A DNA stretch of 20,114 nucleotides from positions 1-20,114 of the forward strand of contig DATKRV010000030.1 of NCBI GenBank assembly GCA_035532075.1. The letters run 5' to 3'. Below, one piece after another: positions 1 to 8,798 of the stretch. This DNA comes from CAIVND01 sp035532075. GTDB lineage: Bacteria; Actinomycetota; Acidimicrobiia; Acidimicrobiales; Bog-793. Every line of letters starts with the position of its first letter. The first letter of the stretch is position 1. Made by a program: the position numbers and the translations under genes. The notes under the pieces are model-generated. The model did not search any database and had not been told where the DNA came from. It saw nothing but the letters and a program-made list of their open reading frames with translations.

Positions 1-205
1 GCGCAGCCGCAGACGATCACCGATGCGCCGACAAATTGTCAAAGCACGAGTGCCTAGCGAAACGCGCCCCGGAAAGACCATGCGACCTTCAATCGGTGAT
101 GCTGACCAGGCGGTGGCCGTTGATTCCAGAACATCAAGTCAACGAAGATCAATCGGTGCATCGAGGCTAAGTAGCCATGTGCGCGCAGATAGGGCCTTCG
201 GGCGC
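1..205. other. No recognisable gene
   Basis: This stretch lies downstream of the protease gene that ends at 206 on the minus strand. Short open frames exist on both strands, but none has a recognisable domain, a convincing ribosome binding site or coding-like composition. I see no strong terminator hairpin with a T run after the protease stop codon. Confidence 0.5.
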
Positions 206-1270
206 TCATCCCGATTCCAGGAATAATCGGGCACCGCGGTAATCGATGACGACCGCTCCGTCGCGAGACAAGACGTCCGAACCGATCACACCATCTACGT
301 TCAAACCGGATGCTGGGATACTCGCGATCAGCTGCGGTTCGAGCGGGGCCGAGCTGAGCGCCCAGCGACCGCTTTGTACTTCGGTCAGGCTCACCGGGCA
401 CCCGATCGTTGTTGAGAGGGTGATCCGCTGATCAGTTGTCACGAGATGAAGTGAGCGCGCGAGTAGCGGTGACACCATGGAGATTTCCGCGCCGGTGTCA
501 ACGATGAAGAGCTGCGGCGCGGCGCGGTCAAATCTGATCGACGCGTATACCCCAACTGCGCCCTTTCGGGTCAGGACCGTGAGCGAGGCATCGACGCGCA
601 CCCCCTTGAGTAACTGCACCGGAATCAATGCGCGCCCTTGGACGGCACTGTTGTTCGTCGGAGACACGCTTTCGGGGTCGCCCAAGCTCATCGTCTGTGT
701 TCGGTAGTCGATACGGACAGCACCGAACCTGCTGAGCACGTCCGAGCCGATCACTCCGTCCAAGGGCTGACTCGCGTTGAGATTAGGCATCGCAGTGCTG
801 AGGACTGCCTGTGGCCTCAGGGTGAGGTTGCCCATTGACCACCTTGATACTTGCTCGGGAACGACCGTCGCGCTGCAGCCGATGCCTGCAGCCAGCTCGG
901 GCATGCCGACTTGGTGCAGGTCGAAACGATGTGAGAGCTGGGTGTCAACGACCGAGAGGGCGGAGCCCGAGTCGACAACAAAGGGGAACGGTCCAACTCC
1001 GTCGATGCACACGTTGGCGAGTACGACCGCGCCCTTGCCGAGATGGACAATCCTGATCGGCAGGACTAAAGGTCTGCCAACAACAAGTTGCGAGCGGGTA
1101 CATCCTGCGAACTCGATCGATCGAGGCGCCTCGACAGGCCTTGACACCGTAGTGATCAGACTCGTGGTCGCAAACGAGCTCCCGCCGGCGGTGGCAGGAA
1201 CAATTGCGAAGACGGCCGACGCGAGCAGGATTGAACGCAGCACGATAAGAGTCTGCCCGATGAAGGGCAC
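206..1270 (-). CDS. Secreted two-domain retropepsin-like aspartyl protease
   Basis: Predicted aspartic peptidase of the retropepsin-like fold, about 354 residues from the GTG at 1270. A hydrophobic signal-like segment occupies roughly residues 7-28 and ends near an A-T-A-G-G cleavage-like site, so the protein is probably exported. Two catalytic loops are visible: VVDSGSA with D-S-G at about 100-102, and IVDTGAE with D-T-G at about 258-260. Each half ends in nearly the same tail (DGVIGSDVLSR, then GAV, then IDYR), so the gene is an internal duplication: a fused version of the dimer that single-domain retropepsins must form. The frame stays open to an ATG at 1399, but that start would cover the divergent promoter of the PBP gene and adds a non-signal-like leader, so I prefer 1270 (TTG at 1291 is the alternative). 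The substrate is unknown. The divergent cell-wall gene suggests an envelope role, which is inference. Confidence 0.75.
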   Translation of the reverse strand: MPFIGQTLIVLRSILLASAVFAIVPATAGGSSFATTSLITTVSRPVEAPRSIEFAGCTRSQLVVGRPLVLPIRIVHLGKGAVVLANVCIDGVGPFPFVVDSGSALSVVDTQLSHRFDLHQVGMPELAAGIGCSATVVPEQVSRWSMGNLTLRPQAVLSTAMPNLNASQPLDGVIGSDVLSRFGAVRIDYRTQTMSLGDPESVSPTNNSAVQGRALIPVQLLKGVRVDASLTVLTRKGAVGVYASIRFDRAAPQLFIVDTGAEISMVSPLLARSLHLVTTDQRITLSTTIGCPVSLTEVQSGRWALSSAPLEPQLIASIPASGLNVDGVIGSDVLSRDGAVVIDYRGARLFLESG

Positions 1271-1380
1271 GAAAGTTTCGATTGCGTCAAGGCTCCGCCG
1301 GGAATTCGCTGACGGCGTACAGATGAGAGGTTGCGCGTGTAAGCCCTCTCGATCACCCGTTCTGCGTCGGGTCGGGCGTT

Positions 1381-1393
1381 TACACTGTGAACA
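1381..1393 (+). promoter_or_regulatory. Leaderless promoter of the PBP gene
   Basis: A -10-like hexamer TACACT (1381-1386) is followed by exactly seven bases and then the ATG at 1394. That spacing puts the transcription start at or next to the start codon, as in actinobacterial leaderless genes. No Shine-Dalgarno sequence precedes the ATG, and no good -35 box is seen. Confidence 0.55.
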
Positions 1394-3283
1394 ATGCATC
1401 CCTGCTTGCTGGCACGTCGCAAGAAAACGCCGTCGCTCTTTCGACTCGTAGTCGCCGGGTTGCTTCTCGGTGGTCTGCTAGCTGGATGTGGGAACGCTTC
1501 AGCCGCTGGCCCCCAAGTGACAGTGCAGTCTTTCGTGACGAGTTGGACACAGCACGATTGGAAGGCAATGAGTCGTCTCGTCTACCGAGCGCCGGCAGAC
1601 TTTGCAACGCTCAACGCGAGCGCACTCTCAGATCTCGGCGTGTCGAAGGCGGACTACGTTGCCGGTTCGGTCAACGAAGAGGGTGGCTTGGCAACCGCTC
1701 GAGTGACCGAGCATCTCCAAATCGCTGGCATCGGGCCATTGACGATACACACGGCCGTGCATCTGAAAGAGCGCTCCGGCCGATGGCTGGTGCAATGGTC
1801 TCCAGCAACGATCGACCCGGCACTGACCAACGGCGGCTCCTTTGCCCTCACGACGACATGGGCGCCACGCGCGCCAATTCTCGGTGCGGGTGGAGCGCCG
1901 CTCACTAGGCAAGCCCCAATGGTGATCATCGGTATCGAGGGCAGTTACGTTAAGGACCCGACATCACTCAGCACGGCACTCATAAACGCTGGCGCGTCAA
2001 GCCAAGCGGTAAGCGTGGCGTTGAGCGCGGCGAAGTTGAACCCCACCTACTTCGAGTCCGTCTATACCATCACGATGGCCCGGTATCTCCAGCTCAAGCC
2101 AACGCTCTATCCCATCCCAGGCACTGTTTTCCAGACCATCTCCGCACGCACAGCCATCACGCCCGGACTGGAGACGAACCTCGTCGGCAGCGTCGGACCG
2201 ATCACCGCGCAGGAGCTGCGCGAACTCGGTGCGCCATATGACGCGAACAGCATTGTCGGCCAGACCGGCCTCGAGCAGGTCTACCAGAGTCAGCTTGCCG
2301 GCAAGCCCGGCGCGACGGTCACCGTTGTTGGATCGAATGGCGCGACGGTCGCGACGCTCGCGACCTTTGCTCCCAATCCCGGCAAGACCCTGAAAACGAG
2401 CATCGACCCGATCGTCGAAAAAGCGGCAGGGGCGGCTCTTGCGGGGGAGTCGAAGAATGCCGCTCTTGTCGCCGTACGCGCGTCGACCGGACAGGTACTT
2501 GCCTCGGTCAGTAATCCGAGCTTGGACGCATTCGACGGAGCGTTTCCCCCGGGGTCGACGTTTAAAACGATTACGAGTACCGCGCTCATCGACGCGGGTC
2601 TTTCACCGTCGTCATCGGCTAGCTGTCCGACCTCGATCACCGTCGGCGGCGAGATCTTCCACAACGCCGGGGGCGAGTTACCGGTCAAAAACCTCGCTCA
2701 GGCCTTCACCGAGTCCTGTAACACCGCCTTCATCGGCCTTACGACCTCCCACCTCAATCTTTCGAGCCTGCCTACCGCCGCGACGCTCTACAAAATCGGA
2801 GAGACGCCCGCAATGGGCCTTCCGGCGTTCGGTGGAGCAGTCCCGACACCGACCAACGAAGCAGACCTCGCCGCGACGGCAATTGGGCAGGCCCAAGTAC
2901 TCGTCTCCCCCTTGGACATGGCGATGGTGGCGGCAGCGATCGAGACGGGGACAGCCCGCGAGCCGCGGCTCGTCGTCGGTGCGCCGGATGATCACGCCCC
3001 AACACACTCCTTCAACAAGGGACTTGTTGAGGATTTGCACGAGATGATGGCCGATGTCGTTGCCAGTGGAACCGCCGCGAACCAGGGGCTTCCAGCCGGT
3101 ACCTACGCGAAGACGGGAACGGCCGAATATGGAACGGGCAATACACTACCGACCGACGCGTGGCTTATCGGATTTAACGGCAACATCGCGTTCGCGGCGC
3201 TCGTGATCGACGGGGGTAATGGTGGCCCGACATGCGGCCCGATCGTTGCTAAGTTCCTCGATGCCCTTGGTCGGTCAAAGTGA
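1394..3283 (+). CDS. Class B penicillin-binding lipoprotein (PBP2a/MecA-like)
   Basis: D,D-transpeptidase that cross-links peptidoglycan on the outer face of the membrane, 629 residues. The N-terminus is a lipoprotein signal peptide with lipobox L-A-G-C (Cys32). Residues about 40-145 match the NTF2-like domain found in MecA and related class B PBPs; the middle is the dimerisation region, and about 330-629 is the transpeptidase domain. The three active-site motifs are all present: S388-T-F-K391 (within PPGSTFKT), S441-C-N443 and K573-T-G575 (AKTGTAE). Most class B PBPs are anchored by a membrane helix; here the lipobox points to a lipid anchor. The start is fixed by the leaderless promoter at 1381. 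The gene diverges from an exported aspartyl protease. Whether it is low-affinity for beta-lactams cannot be read from sequence. Confidence 0.9.
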   Translation: MHPCLLARRKKTPSLFRLVVAGLLLGGLLAGCGNASAAGPQVTVQSFVTSWTQHDWKAMSRLVYRAPADFATLNASALSDLGVSKADYVAGSVNEEGGLATARVTEHLQIAGIGPLTIHTAVHLKERSGRWLVQWSPATIDPALTNGGSFALTTTWAPRAPILGAGGAPLTRQAPMVIIGIEGSYVKDPTSLSTALINAGASSQAVSVALSAAKLNPTYFESVYTITMARYLQLKPTLYPIPGTVFQTISARTAITPGLETNLVGSVGPITAQELRELGAPYDANSIVGQTGLEQVYQSQLAGKPGATVTVVGSNGATVATLATFAPNPGKTLKTSIDPIVEKAAGAALAGESKNAALVAVRASTGQVLASVSNPSLDAFDGAFPPGSTFKTITSTALIDAGLSPSSSASCPTSITVGGEIFHNAGGELPVKNLAQAFTESCNTAFIGLTTSHLNLSSLPTAATLYKIGETPAMGLPAFGGAVPTPTNEADLAATAIGQAQVLVSPLDMAMVAAAIETGTAREPRLVVGAPDDHAPTHSFNKGLVEDLHEMMADVVASGTAANQGLPAGTYAKTGTAEYGTGNTLPTDAWLIGFNGNIAFAALVIDGGNGGPTCGPIVAKFLDALGRSK

Positions 3284-3338
3284 GCTCCTTGTGATGCGCC
3301 GACTCCTTGCTTGCACCGGCCAGACCCCACACCTTTCC

Positions 3339-3503
3339 GACGATCCATGCCGCGGCACTCCATGATCCGGAACGACCTGCAATGAATCCCTGCGCATTCC
3401 CACCAGCTATTTCTGATCTTCTACGGTCACTAGTGAAGCCAAATTGACGCCTGCAAAGCCATCTACCCCAGTTCGGTTCTGGGCGCCGCCTCCAGCAGTT
3501 TTC
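3339..3503 (+). repeat. Junction repeat, copy 1 (element end plus tRNA-Cys 3' half)
   Basis: Diverged direct repeat of 18216-18390. Shared blocks in the same order are GACGATCCATGCCGCGGCAC, CCATGATCCGG, TTTCTGATCTT followed by TACGGTC, CGCCTGCAAAGCC, CAGTTCG, TGGGCGCCGCCTCCA and CAGTTTTC. The 51-base block ending in GCAAAGCC has equal length in both copies and matches at roughly four of five positions by eye. The similarity extends well to the left of the tRNA-derived part, so it is more than shared tRNA sequence. In both copies an integrase remnant follows in the same direction. I read it as the boundary between two integrative elements. Confidence 0.75.
3451..3494 (+). pseudogene. 3' half of tRNA-Cys(GCA), likely att core
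   Basis: The segment folds as the 3' half of a tRNA. It has anticodon loop CTGCAAA (T33, anticodon GCA at 3453-3455), a 3' anticodon strand GCCAT, a 4-base variable loop and a perfect 5-bp T stem CCCAG/CTGGG around loop TTCGGTT. The 3' acceptor strand CGCCGCC, discriminator T and encoded CCA (3492-3494) follow. All segment lengths fit tRNA-Cys exactly. The matching 5' acceptor strand GGCGGCG and a proper D arm are absent upstream, and the 5' anticodon strand pairs poorly, so this is not a working tRNA. Tyrosine integrases often cross over in tRNA anticodon or T loops and leave such 3' halves at element ends; an integrase gene follows directly. Confidence 0.75.
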
Positions 3504-3641
3504 GTTGTATAGTAGCAGGTCAGTGGCCATATTTGGTTTGTCCTTGAGAGACCGGCAGTGACCTCCAGAACCTCTCAAAACCCCCTGTTTCCAGCCCCGC
3601 GACTCCCAGCGTGAGCCTCGCGGCTCATCAGAGGAGATTGA

Positions 3642-4876
3642 ACTGGCAACTACCGCGTCCGTTATGACGATCCATTCGGACGAAGACGTTCCGAGACCTT
3701 CACCCGAATGGCGACGCCGAGCGGTTCTTGCGCGAGACACGCGTCGCGATCGACAACGCGCACTCGCTCGACCTGAACGGCGAGAAGATCACTCTCGCGG
3801 GGTGGGCAGAGGATTTCATGTCGCTCGCGCGTCGTCTCTCGCCAACAACACAGCAGACCTATCGCCGCGACCTCAAAAACTACATACTCCCCCGCTTTGA
3901 TGCGTACACGATCGGAAAGCTCCCAAACGACGAGATCGAGAGCTGATTGATAGATGAGGTCAAATCGGGAACTGCGCCAAGCTCAGTGCACCGTCACTAC
4001 CGGACGCTTCGCCGCCTGCTCCAGGTCACGATCGAAAAGAAAAAGCTCCTCGCGAACCCGTGTGATCGAGTCACGCCACCGCGCGTTCCAAGAGGTGAGA
4101 TGGTCTTTCTCTCCTGGAATGAGGCGGTCAATCTCGCCGGGGCGCTCAATGAGCGATATCGCGCGCTGATCTACCTCGCGATCGACTCCGGCATGCGCTG
4201 GGTGGAGCCGATTGGACTGCGACACGCGAACGTCGATGTCCAACGCCAAAAGGTCCGTATCACCGAACAGCTCATCCGCATGGGTGCCGGTGAGTGGCTG
4301 CGAAAGGAACCAAAGACCTCTGGCTCTGTTCGATCGGTGACGATATCGGAATTTACCGAGACGGTTCTCGCCGACCACCTCTCACACTTCGCTGGCCGAG
4401 AGTCAGAAGGCCTCGTTTTCGCGAACCGGGCTGGCCATCCGCTCATCTCGTCGAGCTTTTTGATTCATCACGTTAAGCCGGCGCGAGATTCACTCAAGCT
4501 GACGTGTCGCTTCGATGATTTGCGCTACACAAGAGTTGCTCTTGCAATCGCGTCCGGCACACACCCCAAGGCGATCCAGGCCCGAATGAGACACTCCTCG
4601 ATCAACGTCACCCTTGATCGCTACGGACACCTCTTCCCGGAGCTTGACGAAGCAAAAGCGGTCTCATTCGGCGAGAAGTTCTTCGCAGAGCACGCGAGTC
4701 GTTCGAACAATATCGTTCATGTGACATTTGGCAACACGGATACGTCGTCCACATCGGCAGACCACTATGTGGGTGGCTCAACTCGATCACGGAGCCAGTC
4801 CGAGGTCTGTGGTTCGTCTGATTCGCCAGCGCCTACCGCGAGAACGAGGCGCTCGGCCTCATCAGAAGATAGATAA
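3642..4876 (+). pseudogene. Tyrosine integrase, broken by frameshift(s) and an in-frame TGA
   Basis: Remnant of an actinobacterial phage-type integrase. From 3642 the frame reads TGNYRVRYDDPFGRRRSETF, the typical N-terminal DNA-binding start, then needs a one-base correction near 3707 to continue as GDAERFLRETRV. A second shift near 3640 seems to separate it from a possible GTG start at 3611. An in-frame TGA at 3944-3946 then splits the core-binding domain from the catalytic domain (3947-4876). In the catalytic part the first Arg (SGMRW), Lys (EPKTSGS), the late His (ARMRHSS) and the nucleophile Tyr (LDRYGHLFP) remain, but the HxxR box reads DDLR instead of the usual HDLR, followed by Y where H is common. 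The C-terminal tail runs past the usual end. It once served the adjacent att-like tRNA-Cys half and is almost certainly inactive. Confidence 0.85.
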
Positions 4877-5724
4877 TCCGACCAAGTCCACAAGTTGATC
4901 TGGAGGCCGTGCTACCGCTTGATTCCATCGAGTAATTCGTGGTTCCGCGCGAGACGGACGACGAGCACACCGGCCTTGTCGCAAAAATCGGGGTGGAACT
5001 CCTCGCCGCCAAAACTCGCGTTCGGAGCATGAAGGACTGAGTCCGCAAGATCTACCTTCACACTCGCCATGACCGTTTTGATGTCGCGTCCAGTGACTCG
5101 CCCCGATGTGCCGGTCGGTGGCAGTCGCGAATACACAATGTGAGCGCCGAGAATCGCGCAGCATCACAGCGCGTACACCGCAGACGGAACTGGATTGCAC
5201 TTGGTGTCGCATAGTGTGCAATCAATTAAGGCGCCGAGGGTGCCCGTAACCGCCGGGATTGCTCTTTTCATCGCGGCAATTCACATCGGCACAGGTTCGG
5301 GTATTTCTGGCGTCGGTGACGGCTGCGGAAGCGTCGGCTCTTCTGGGATTGTCATGCTCCAGACCGTAGCTTCGTAGGTGACCCAGACCGGATCAATTGC
5401 GTGGATCGGTTGAATCCGCCCTTCCTTTCAATCTGAAAATCCTCCATCTCTCTCGGCTGAAGACCCAGATCATCGGTTTGTGAGGGCCAGTTATGCCAGT
5501 CGATAGGGGGGCCACCAGCCGAAGCCAACACGACCATCGATCGTCGCCATCTGACGACCGAGCGGTCTGTCTTTCCCCGCCACGTCACACGATCTGTCGC
5601 AGTGGGTGACCTTCGATGTCGGTGCGCCGACGTACTCTGAGCGGTTTCTGAGCCATGTCGCGAGCTTCACGGCTCACCGTGGCAACGTGGTAGATACGCG
5701 CCTCAAACGATGGCGGTCACGGGA
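4877..5724. other. Decayed region without recognisable gene
   Basis: Open frames here are short and show no family I know. On the minus strand a frame ending at 4912, with a possible ATG at about 5070, encodes roughly 52 residues and ends VVRLARNHELLDGIKR; it looks protein-like but I cannot name it. On the plus strand about 5570-5730 reads DLSQWVTFDVGAPTYSERF and onward but is closed upstream by a TGA. Both may be ends of degraded genes. Confidence 0.45.
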
Positions 5725-6540
5725 CTAGCTGGCATTACGAGCGGTCACAACTTGAAAGGCAAGTGGGAACCGACTCAGGCTGGACGAGAGACGAAACTTG
5801 GACATATGACTCGCGACAGCACGGCGAGCCTCGTCCATGCGTTCTGTTGGTACACCCATGAAAATCAACTGATCATCGTCTACAACAGCATCCTCTGGGA
5901 CATCGACCAACAGCTGCTCGGTATCGATCGAGATATCAACGAATCCTGCCTCTTCGAGAACGGCCCTGACACGACCTACATCGCAGAGAGAAAAGGGGCC
6001 GGTCGGACTCTTTCCTGGTTCTGGGGTAGGTGGCGGGGGCATGATGCTCCCAAGTACTCCGGCGAAAAACCATGGGTTCTTCTCAGCCGCCTGCCAGCAC
6101 GCGAATCCCAATCGTCCCCCTCCCGCGATGTGCGCGCGAATGTTGGCGAAGGCCCTTACGGGTTCATCAAAAAACATCACACCAAATTGACTCATTGCTA
6201 CGTCAAATGGTGCCCCCTCGATACGGTCGGTCTGCACATCTACGACCTGAAAAGAAACGTTCTTTACTCCAGCTTCAAGGACACGGCCACGCGCCAGACC
6301 GACAAGAGGTGCGGAGATGTCTGCACCAACCACCGTTCCCTCCCCGCCGACGAGCTCCGCGGCCCTCATCGCGGCCAATCCGCCTCCACTGCCGAGATCA
6401 ACAACGTGTTCGCCGGGCTCAAGAGCGAGGGCCTCGACTAACACCGGGGTAATAGGGCTTGTAAATCGCTCCCGTTTTGGCCAGGATTTGGCCCAACTCG
6501 TATTGTTCCACCTCTGACGCTCCGCGTAATTTGTCGCCAT
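5725..6540 (-). CDS. Class I SAM-dependent methyltransferase
   Basis: Predicted soluble methyltransferase of the UbiE/Methyltransf_11 type, 271 residues. The AdoMet-binding motif I is VVDLGSGGG at about residues 46-54, the acidic loop after strand 2 is GADIS at about 73-77, and the DVQTDRIEGAPFDVAMSQFGVMFF stretch (about 100-122, given here in outline) holds motifs II-III. The substrate cannot be told: the domain is shared by quinone, lipid and small-molecule methyltransferases. The ATG at 6540 is preceded, seven bases upstream on the coding strand, by CATGAT, so a leaderless transcript is possible; no good Shine-Dalgarno is seen. The next gene on the same strand starts 198 bases upstream, so they may be separate units. 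Confidence 0.88.
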   Translation of the reverse strand: MATNYAERQRWNNTSWAKSWPKRERFTSPITPVLVEALALEPGEHVVDLGSGGGLAAMRAAELVGGEGTVVGADISAPLVGLARGRVLEAGVKNVSFQVVDVQTDRIEGAPFDVAMSQFGVMFFDEPVRAFANIRAHIAGGGRLGFACWQAAEKNPWFFAGVLGSIMPPPPTPEPGKSPTGPFSLCDVGRVRAVLEEAGFVDISIDTEQLLVDVPEDAVVDDDQLIFMGVPTERMDEARRAVASHMSKFRLSSSLSRFPLAFQVVTARNAS

Positions 6541-6737
6541 CGGTCCATCATGTCACCAACGGATATCGCCGAGCCATTGAAAACGTGGGTCAGGCGAACG
6601 TTGCGGGTCGCGGGACTAGTTTCAAGGGGGCGGGCATGGGAAGTTTGCTTGACATACCGCGCCATCTGATTGGTGTGCCTCGCTGCCCAGTGACCGTCGA
6701 TCGCAACGCACACAGATGAGATGATCGGTCGAGCCGG

Positions 6738-7040
6738 TCAAAGCGTCTTGACGAAAGGTCGCAACGTCTCTTCAAAGAACTCAACTCGCGGTGGACCAGC
6801 CACACCGGCTCGTTGCATAGCGGCGTGAACCTCAGCGTTATCCATGAACGCCTGCGCCTCGCCCATGGTGTTGAACCGGTGGAGGACCATCACGTTGTTC
6901 GGGTCGTCCTTCGCGCGGTGGACGCTTTTCTCGGTGGCCCCACCGCTCTTTTCGAGAGGCTCCGCCTCGTCGTAAACCTTTTGCCACGCGTCGTAGTCGT
7001 TCACACGATGCAGCGCCACTAATAAGGCCATAGCGGCCAT
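6738..7040 (-). CDS. Small dimeric alpha/beta-barrel (ABM-like) protein
   Basis: 100-residue protein starting MALLVALHRVNDYDAW in its conserved core and ending VEFFEETLRPFVKTL. The pattern of a short beta strand with a DYDAW-type motif, then a helix, then VMVLHRFNTMGEAQAFMDN followed by a helical HAAMQRAGV, is typical of the ferredoxin-like dimeric barrel of antibiotic biosynthesis monooxygenases and stress-responsive barrel proteins. No cofactor is required by members of this fold. The ribosome binding site AAGGAG lies four bases before the ATG at 7040; a second ATG at 7031 is the alternative start. The true substrate is unknown. Confidence 0.75.
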   Translation of the reverse strand: MAAMALLVALHRVNDYDAWQKVYDEAEPLEKSGGATEKSVHRAKDDPNNVMVLHRFNTMGEAQAFMDNAEVHAAMQRAGVAGPPRVEFFEETLRPFVKTL

Positions 7041-7511
7041 CTCTCTCCTTGGCGTTTCAATAGAACACTACGCTCCGCTCGGTTCATTCCAGATAACGGA
7101 GACCGGCTCACCATGGAGCCCACGTGCTCACCTTGAAGAGGTGGCAGAACACGAATCTTTGCCGTGCCTTGTACAAGCGTGCTACTTCGTGCCGGAAATC
7201 CGCGCCTTGCATGAAATGTTCGCAGACCGAAACTACCCGACCTTGCCGTACTTGGAGGTCCGACCATCCGCACTTGATTCGCGGCTTCGTCGGGCCCGCC
7301 AACACGCGCAAGTACCGTCGATCTCTCGGAGCAGCCCGCCTGAGACGGACAATATTCGGTCGCCGTGTTCTGTTCACGAGCGTCCGCGACCGGGACTCTC
7401 AGGACGCACCGCCTTTGCTGAGGAGGCCCCCTCATGGACCTCCTCGTATCAGTGTCGAACTCTTCAGGGTGTGCGGGACCTCGCGCCTTCCGTTCCCATT
7501 AGGGTCGATCC
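7041..7511. other. Intergenic region, no recognisable gene
   Basis: It lies between a minus-strand and a plus-strand gene, so it should hold divergent promoters. Overlapping open frames of up to 138 codons exist on both strands but are arginine-rich, lack family resemblance and look like chance frames. Near its end TAGGGT (7500-7505) stands six bases before the GTG at 7512, a leaderless-type -10. Confidence 0.5.
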
Positions 7512-8177
7512 GTGTGTTTCTCTCCGCAGGCAGACTTGGTCGGCGGTGCCTTCGTGAGCGGCTTGGGCATCGATGCGCTTCGTCATCTCCGCAGTCGCCG
7601 AAACTTCCTCCCGCTTGCGTCTCTTCCACTCGTTCTCGGTGTTCACCAAATGATCGAGTCATTGATCTGGTGGGGCCTTGAGGGTGATGTCTCTCACGGA
7701 GTTGAGCACGTGGCACTGTGGGCATATCTGATCATCGCGTTTGTGCTGCTTCCGATCTTCATTCCCTTTGCCATAATGTGCATTGAACCGGCGTTCCACC
7801 GCCGTATGGCGATGCTCCTCTTCGCTGCATTCGGAGTCGGCGTCGCCGGTGTGTTGCTCGCGGCGCTCATCCGTGCTCCGTTCAGCGTTGGCATACGCCC
7901 CCATCACCTCGACTACTTCATCAACCAGCGCCATGGACTCATCATCGTCGGCTTCTACGTCGTTGCCATTTGCGGAGCCCTGTTATGTTCGGGCGATCGA
8001 CACGTCCTCCTCTTCGGTCTCGTCAACGTTGTAGCGGTCGCGCTGATCGCGTGGCTGATCGCGGACGGGTTCGCCTCGGTTTGGTGCGGGTGGGCCACAG
8101 TTTCAAGTGGAGCGATCGCTTTGTACATGCGATTCGCGAAGCCGCATCGAGCGCATCCGTATCTCCTCGCACAATGA
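7512..8177 (+). CDS. DUF6629 family integral membrane protein
   Basis: 221-residue membrane protein beginning MCFSPQADLVGG and continuing with GIDALRH, matching the conserved opening of the DUF6629 family; this fixes the GTG at 7512 as start. About six or seven hydrophobic segments are visible, near residues 33-55 (with HQMIESLIWWGL), 66-88, 97-118, 133-152, 156-176 and 180-200. The family is common in Actinobacteria and has no assigned function. The conserved His-Gln and Glu in the first helices and the WWG pattern are intact. There is no co-directional neighbour close enough for an operon. Expression probably starts at the codon itself, given TAGGGT six bases upstream. Confidence 0.8.
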   Translation: MCFSPQADLVGGAFVSGLGIDALRHLRSRRNFLPLASLPLVLGVHQMIESLIWWGLEGDVSHGVEHVALWAYLIIAFVLLPIFIPFAIMCIEPAFHRRMAMLLFAAFGVGVAGVLLAALIRAPFSVGIRPHHLDYFINQRHGLIIVGFYVVAICGALLCSGDRHVLLFGLVNVVAVALIAWLIADGFASVWCGWATVSSGAIALYMRFAKPHRAHPYLLAQ

Positions 8178-8288
8178 GTGCGTTGTGTGGCACTTTTCCT
8201 ACCTGCAATTTTGGCCAAAAATGGCTTCTCAACTGGATAAATCCATAAACATGGGCGTTCACAACTGGCGAATCACCAACTGGCTCGG

Positions 8289-8546
8289 TTACTGATAGAC
8301 GCCGCGACGATGGCCAATGGTTACAACCACGATCACCAAAACTCCGTTATCGATGGTGTAAATGATTCGGTCGTCGCCAACTCTGAGTCGGTAACCGTCA
8401 CGCCCCCGCAGCGGCCGCGAGGCAGGAGGCCGCGGATCCTGGACGAGCAGTGCGATTGCCCCTTGAATTCGAGGTTGCATCGAGCGATCAATCTTGCGGA
8501 GTTCTCGAAGTGCCGCCGGCCGAAATTCAATGCGATAAGCGTTCAC
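8289..8546 (-). CDS. RelE/ParE-family toxin
   Basis: 85-residue toxin read from GTG at 8546, starting VNAYRIEFRPAALRELRKID. It shows the RelE fold signatures: the RPAALRELRKID helix, an RPLRGRDGYRLRVGDDRIIYTI stretch (about 53-74, in outline) and a C-terminal HRRG. RelE members cleave mRNA in the ribosome. The GTG overlaps the antitoxin stop in a GTGA, so the two genes are translationally coupled; this decides the start over the longer frame beginning at 8579. Intact-looking basic residues (R61, R63 region, HRRG tail) suggest activity. The operon ends here, with no terminator seen. Confidence 0.88.
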   Translation of the reverse strand: MNAYRIEFRPAALRELRKIDRSMQPRIQGAIALLVQDPRPPASRPLRGRDGYRLRVGDDRIIYTIDNGVLVIVVVTIGHRRGVYQ

Positions 8547-8797
8547 GACCAGCCAAGGTCTATCTTCACCTGCTCCCAAGGGATATTGTCTCCAACTTCA
8601 GCAAGGGCGGCATCAAACGCGGCCACGTCCTGAGACTCCTCGAGTGCTTCGAGCATTTCGTCGTAGCGATCTGGGCTCACCATGATCGCTGCCCGTCGTC
8701 CATAATGCTCAAGCTCAACCGGCTCGGACTGCGACATCTCCACGACCTCGGAGAGCTTTGCACGTGCCTTGCTGACAGATATTTTGACCACGGTCAT
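8543..8797 (-). CDS. Phd/YefM-family antitoxin
   Basis: 84-residue antitoxin starting MTVVKISVSKARAKLSEVVE, with the Phd/YefM N-terminal DNA-binding fold (SKARAKLSEVVEMSQSEPVELEHYGRRAAIMVSPDRYDEM, about residues 8-49, described in outline). The acidic C-terminal part (LEALEESQDVAAFDAAL) would wrap the toxin. ATG at 8797 is preferred over a TTG nine bases upstream because the family begins with this short strand. It overlaps the toxin gene by four bases and lies directly behind its operator. Such modules are often carried on mobile islands, where they penalise loss. Confidence 0.9.
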   Translation of the reverse strand: MTVVKISVSKARAKLSEVVEMSQSEPVELEHYGRRAAIMVSPDRYDEMLEALEESQDVAAFDAALAEVGDNIPWEQVKIDLGWS

Positions 8798-8798
8798 A

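Noticed and set aside
1271..1399. Protease start at ATG 1399
   Set aside because: It would overlap the neighbour's promoter and start codon and adds an arginine-rich leader ahead of a normal signal peptide.
3420..3494. A complete tRNA-Cys gene
   Set aside because: From the anticodon loop onward everything fits, but the seven bases where the 5' acceptor strand should be (TCTACGG) do not pair with CGCCGCC, and the anticodon stem pairs at only two or three positions.
3944..3946. TGA read through as selenocysteine or tryptophan
   Set aside because: The same gene has frameshifts and an altered active site, and no hairpin of the required kind follows, so a plain nonsense mutation is simpler.
6651..6656. 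TTGACA as a -35 box of a plus-strand promoter
   Set aside because: No -10-like hexamer follows at 16-18 bases and no plus-strand gene starts nearby.
8209..8220. TTTTGGCCAAAA as a terminator between converging genes
   Set aside because: It is a self-palindrome with no loop and only a weak stem, so it cannot form an ordinary terminator hairpin.
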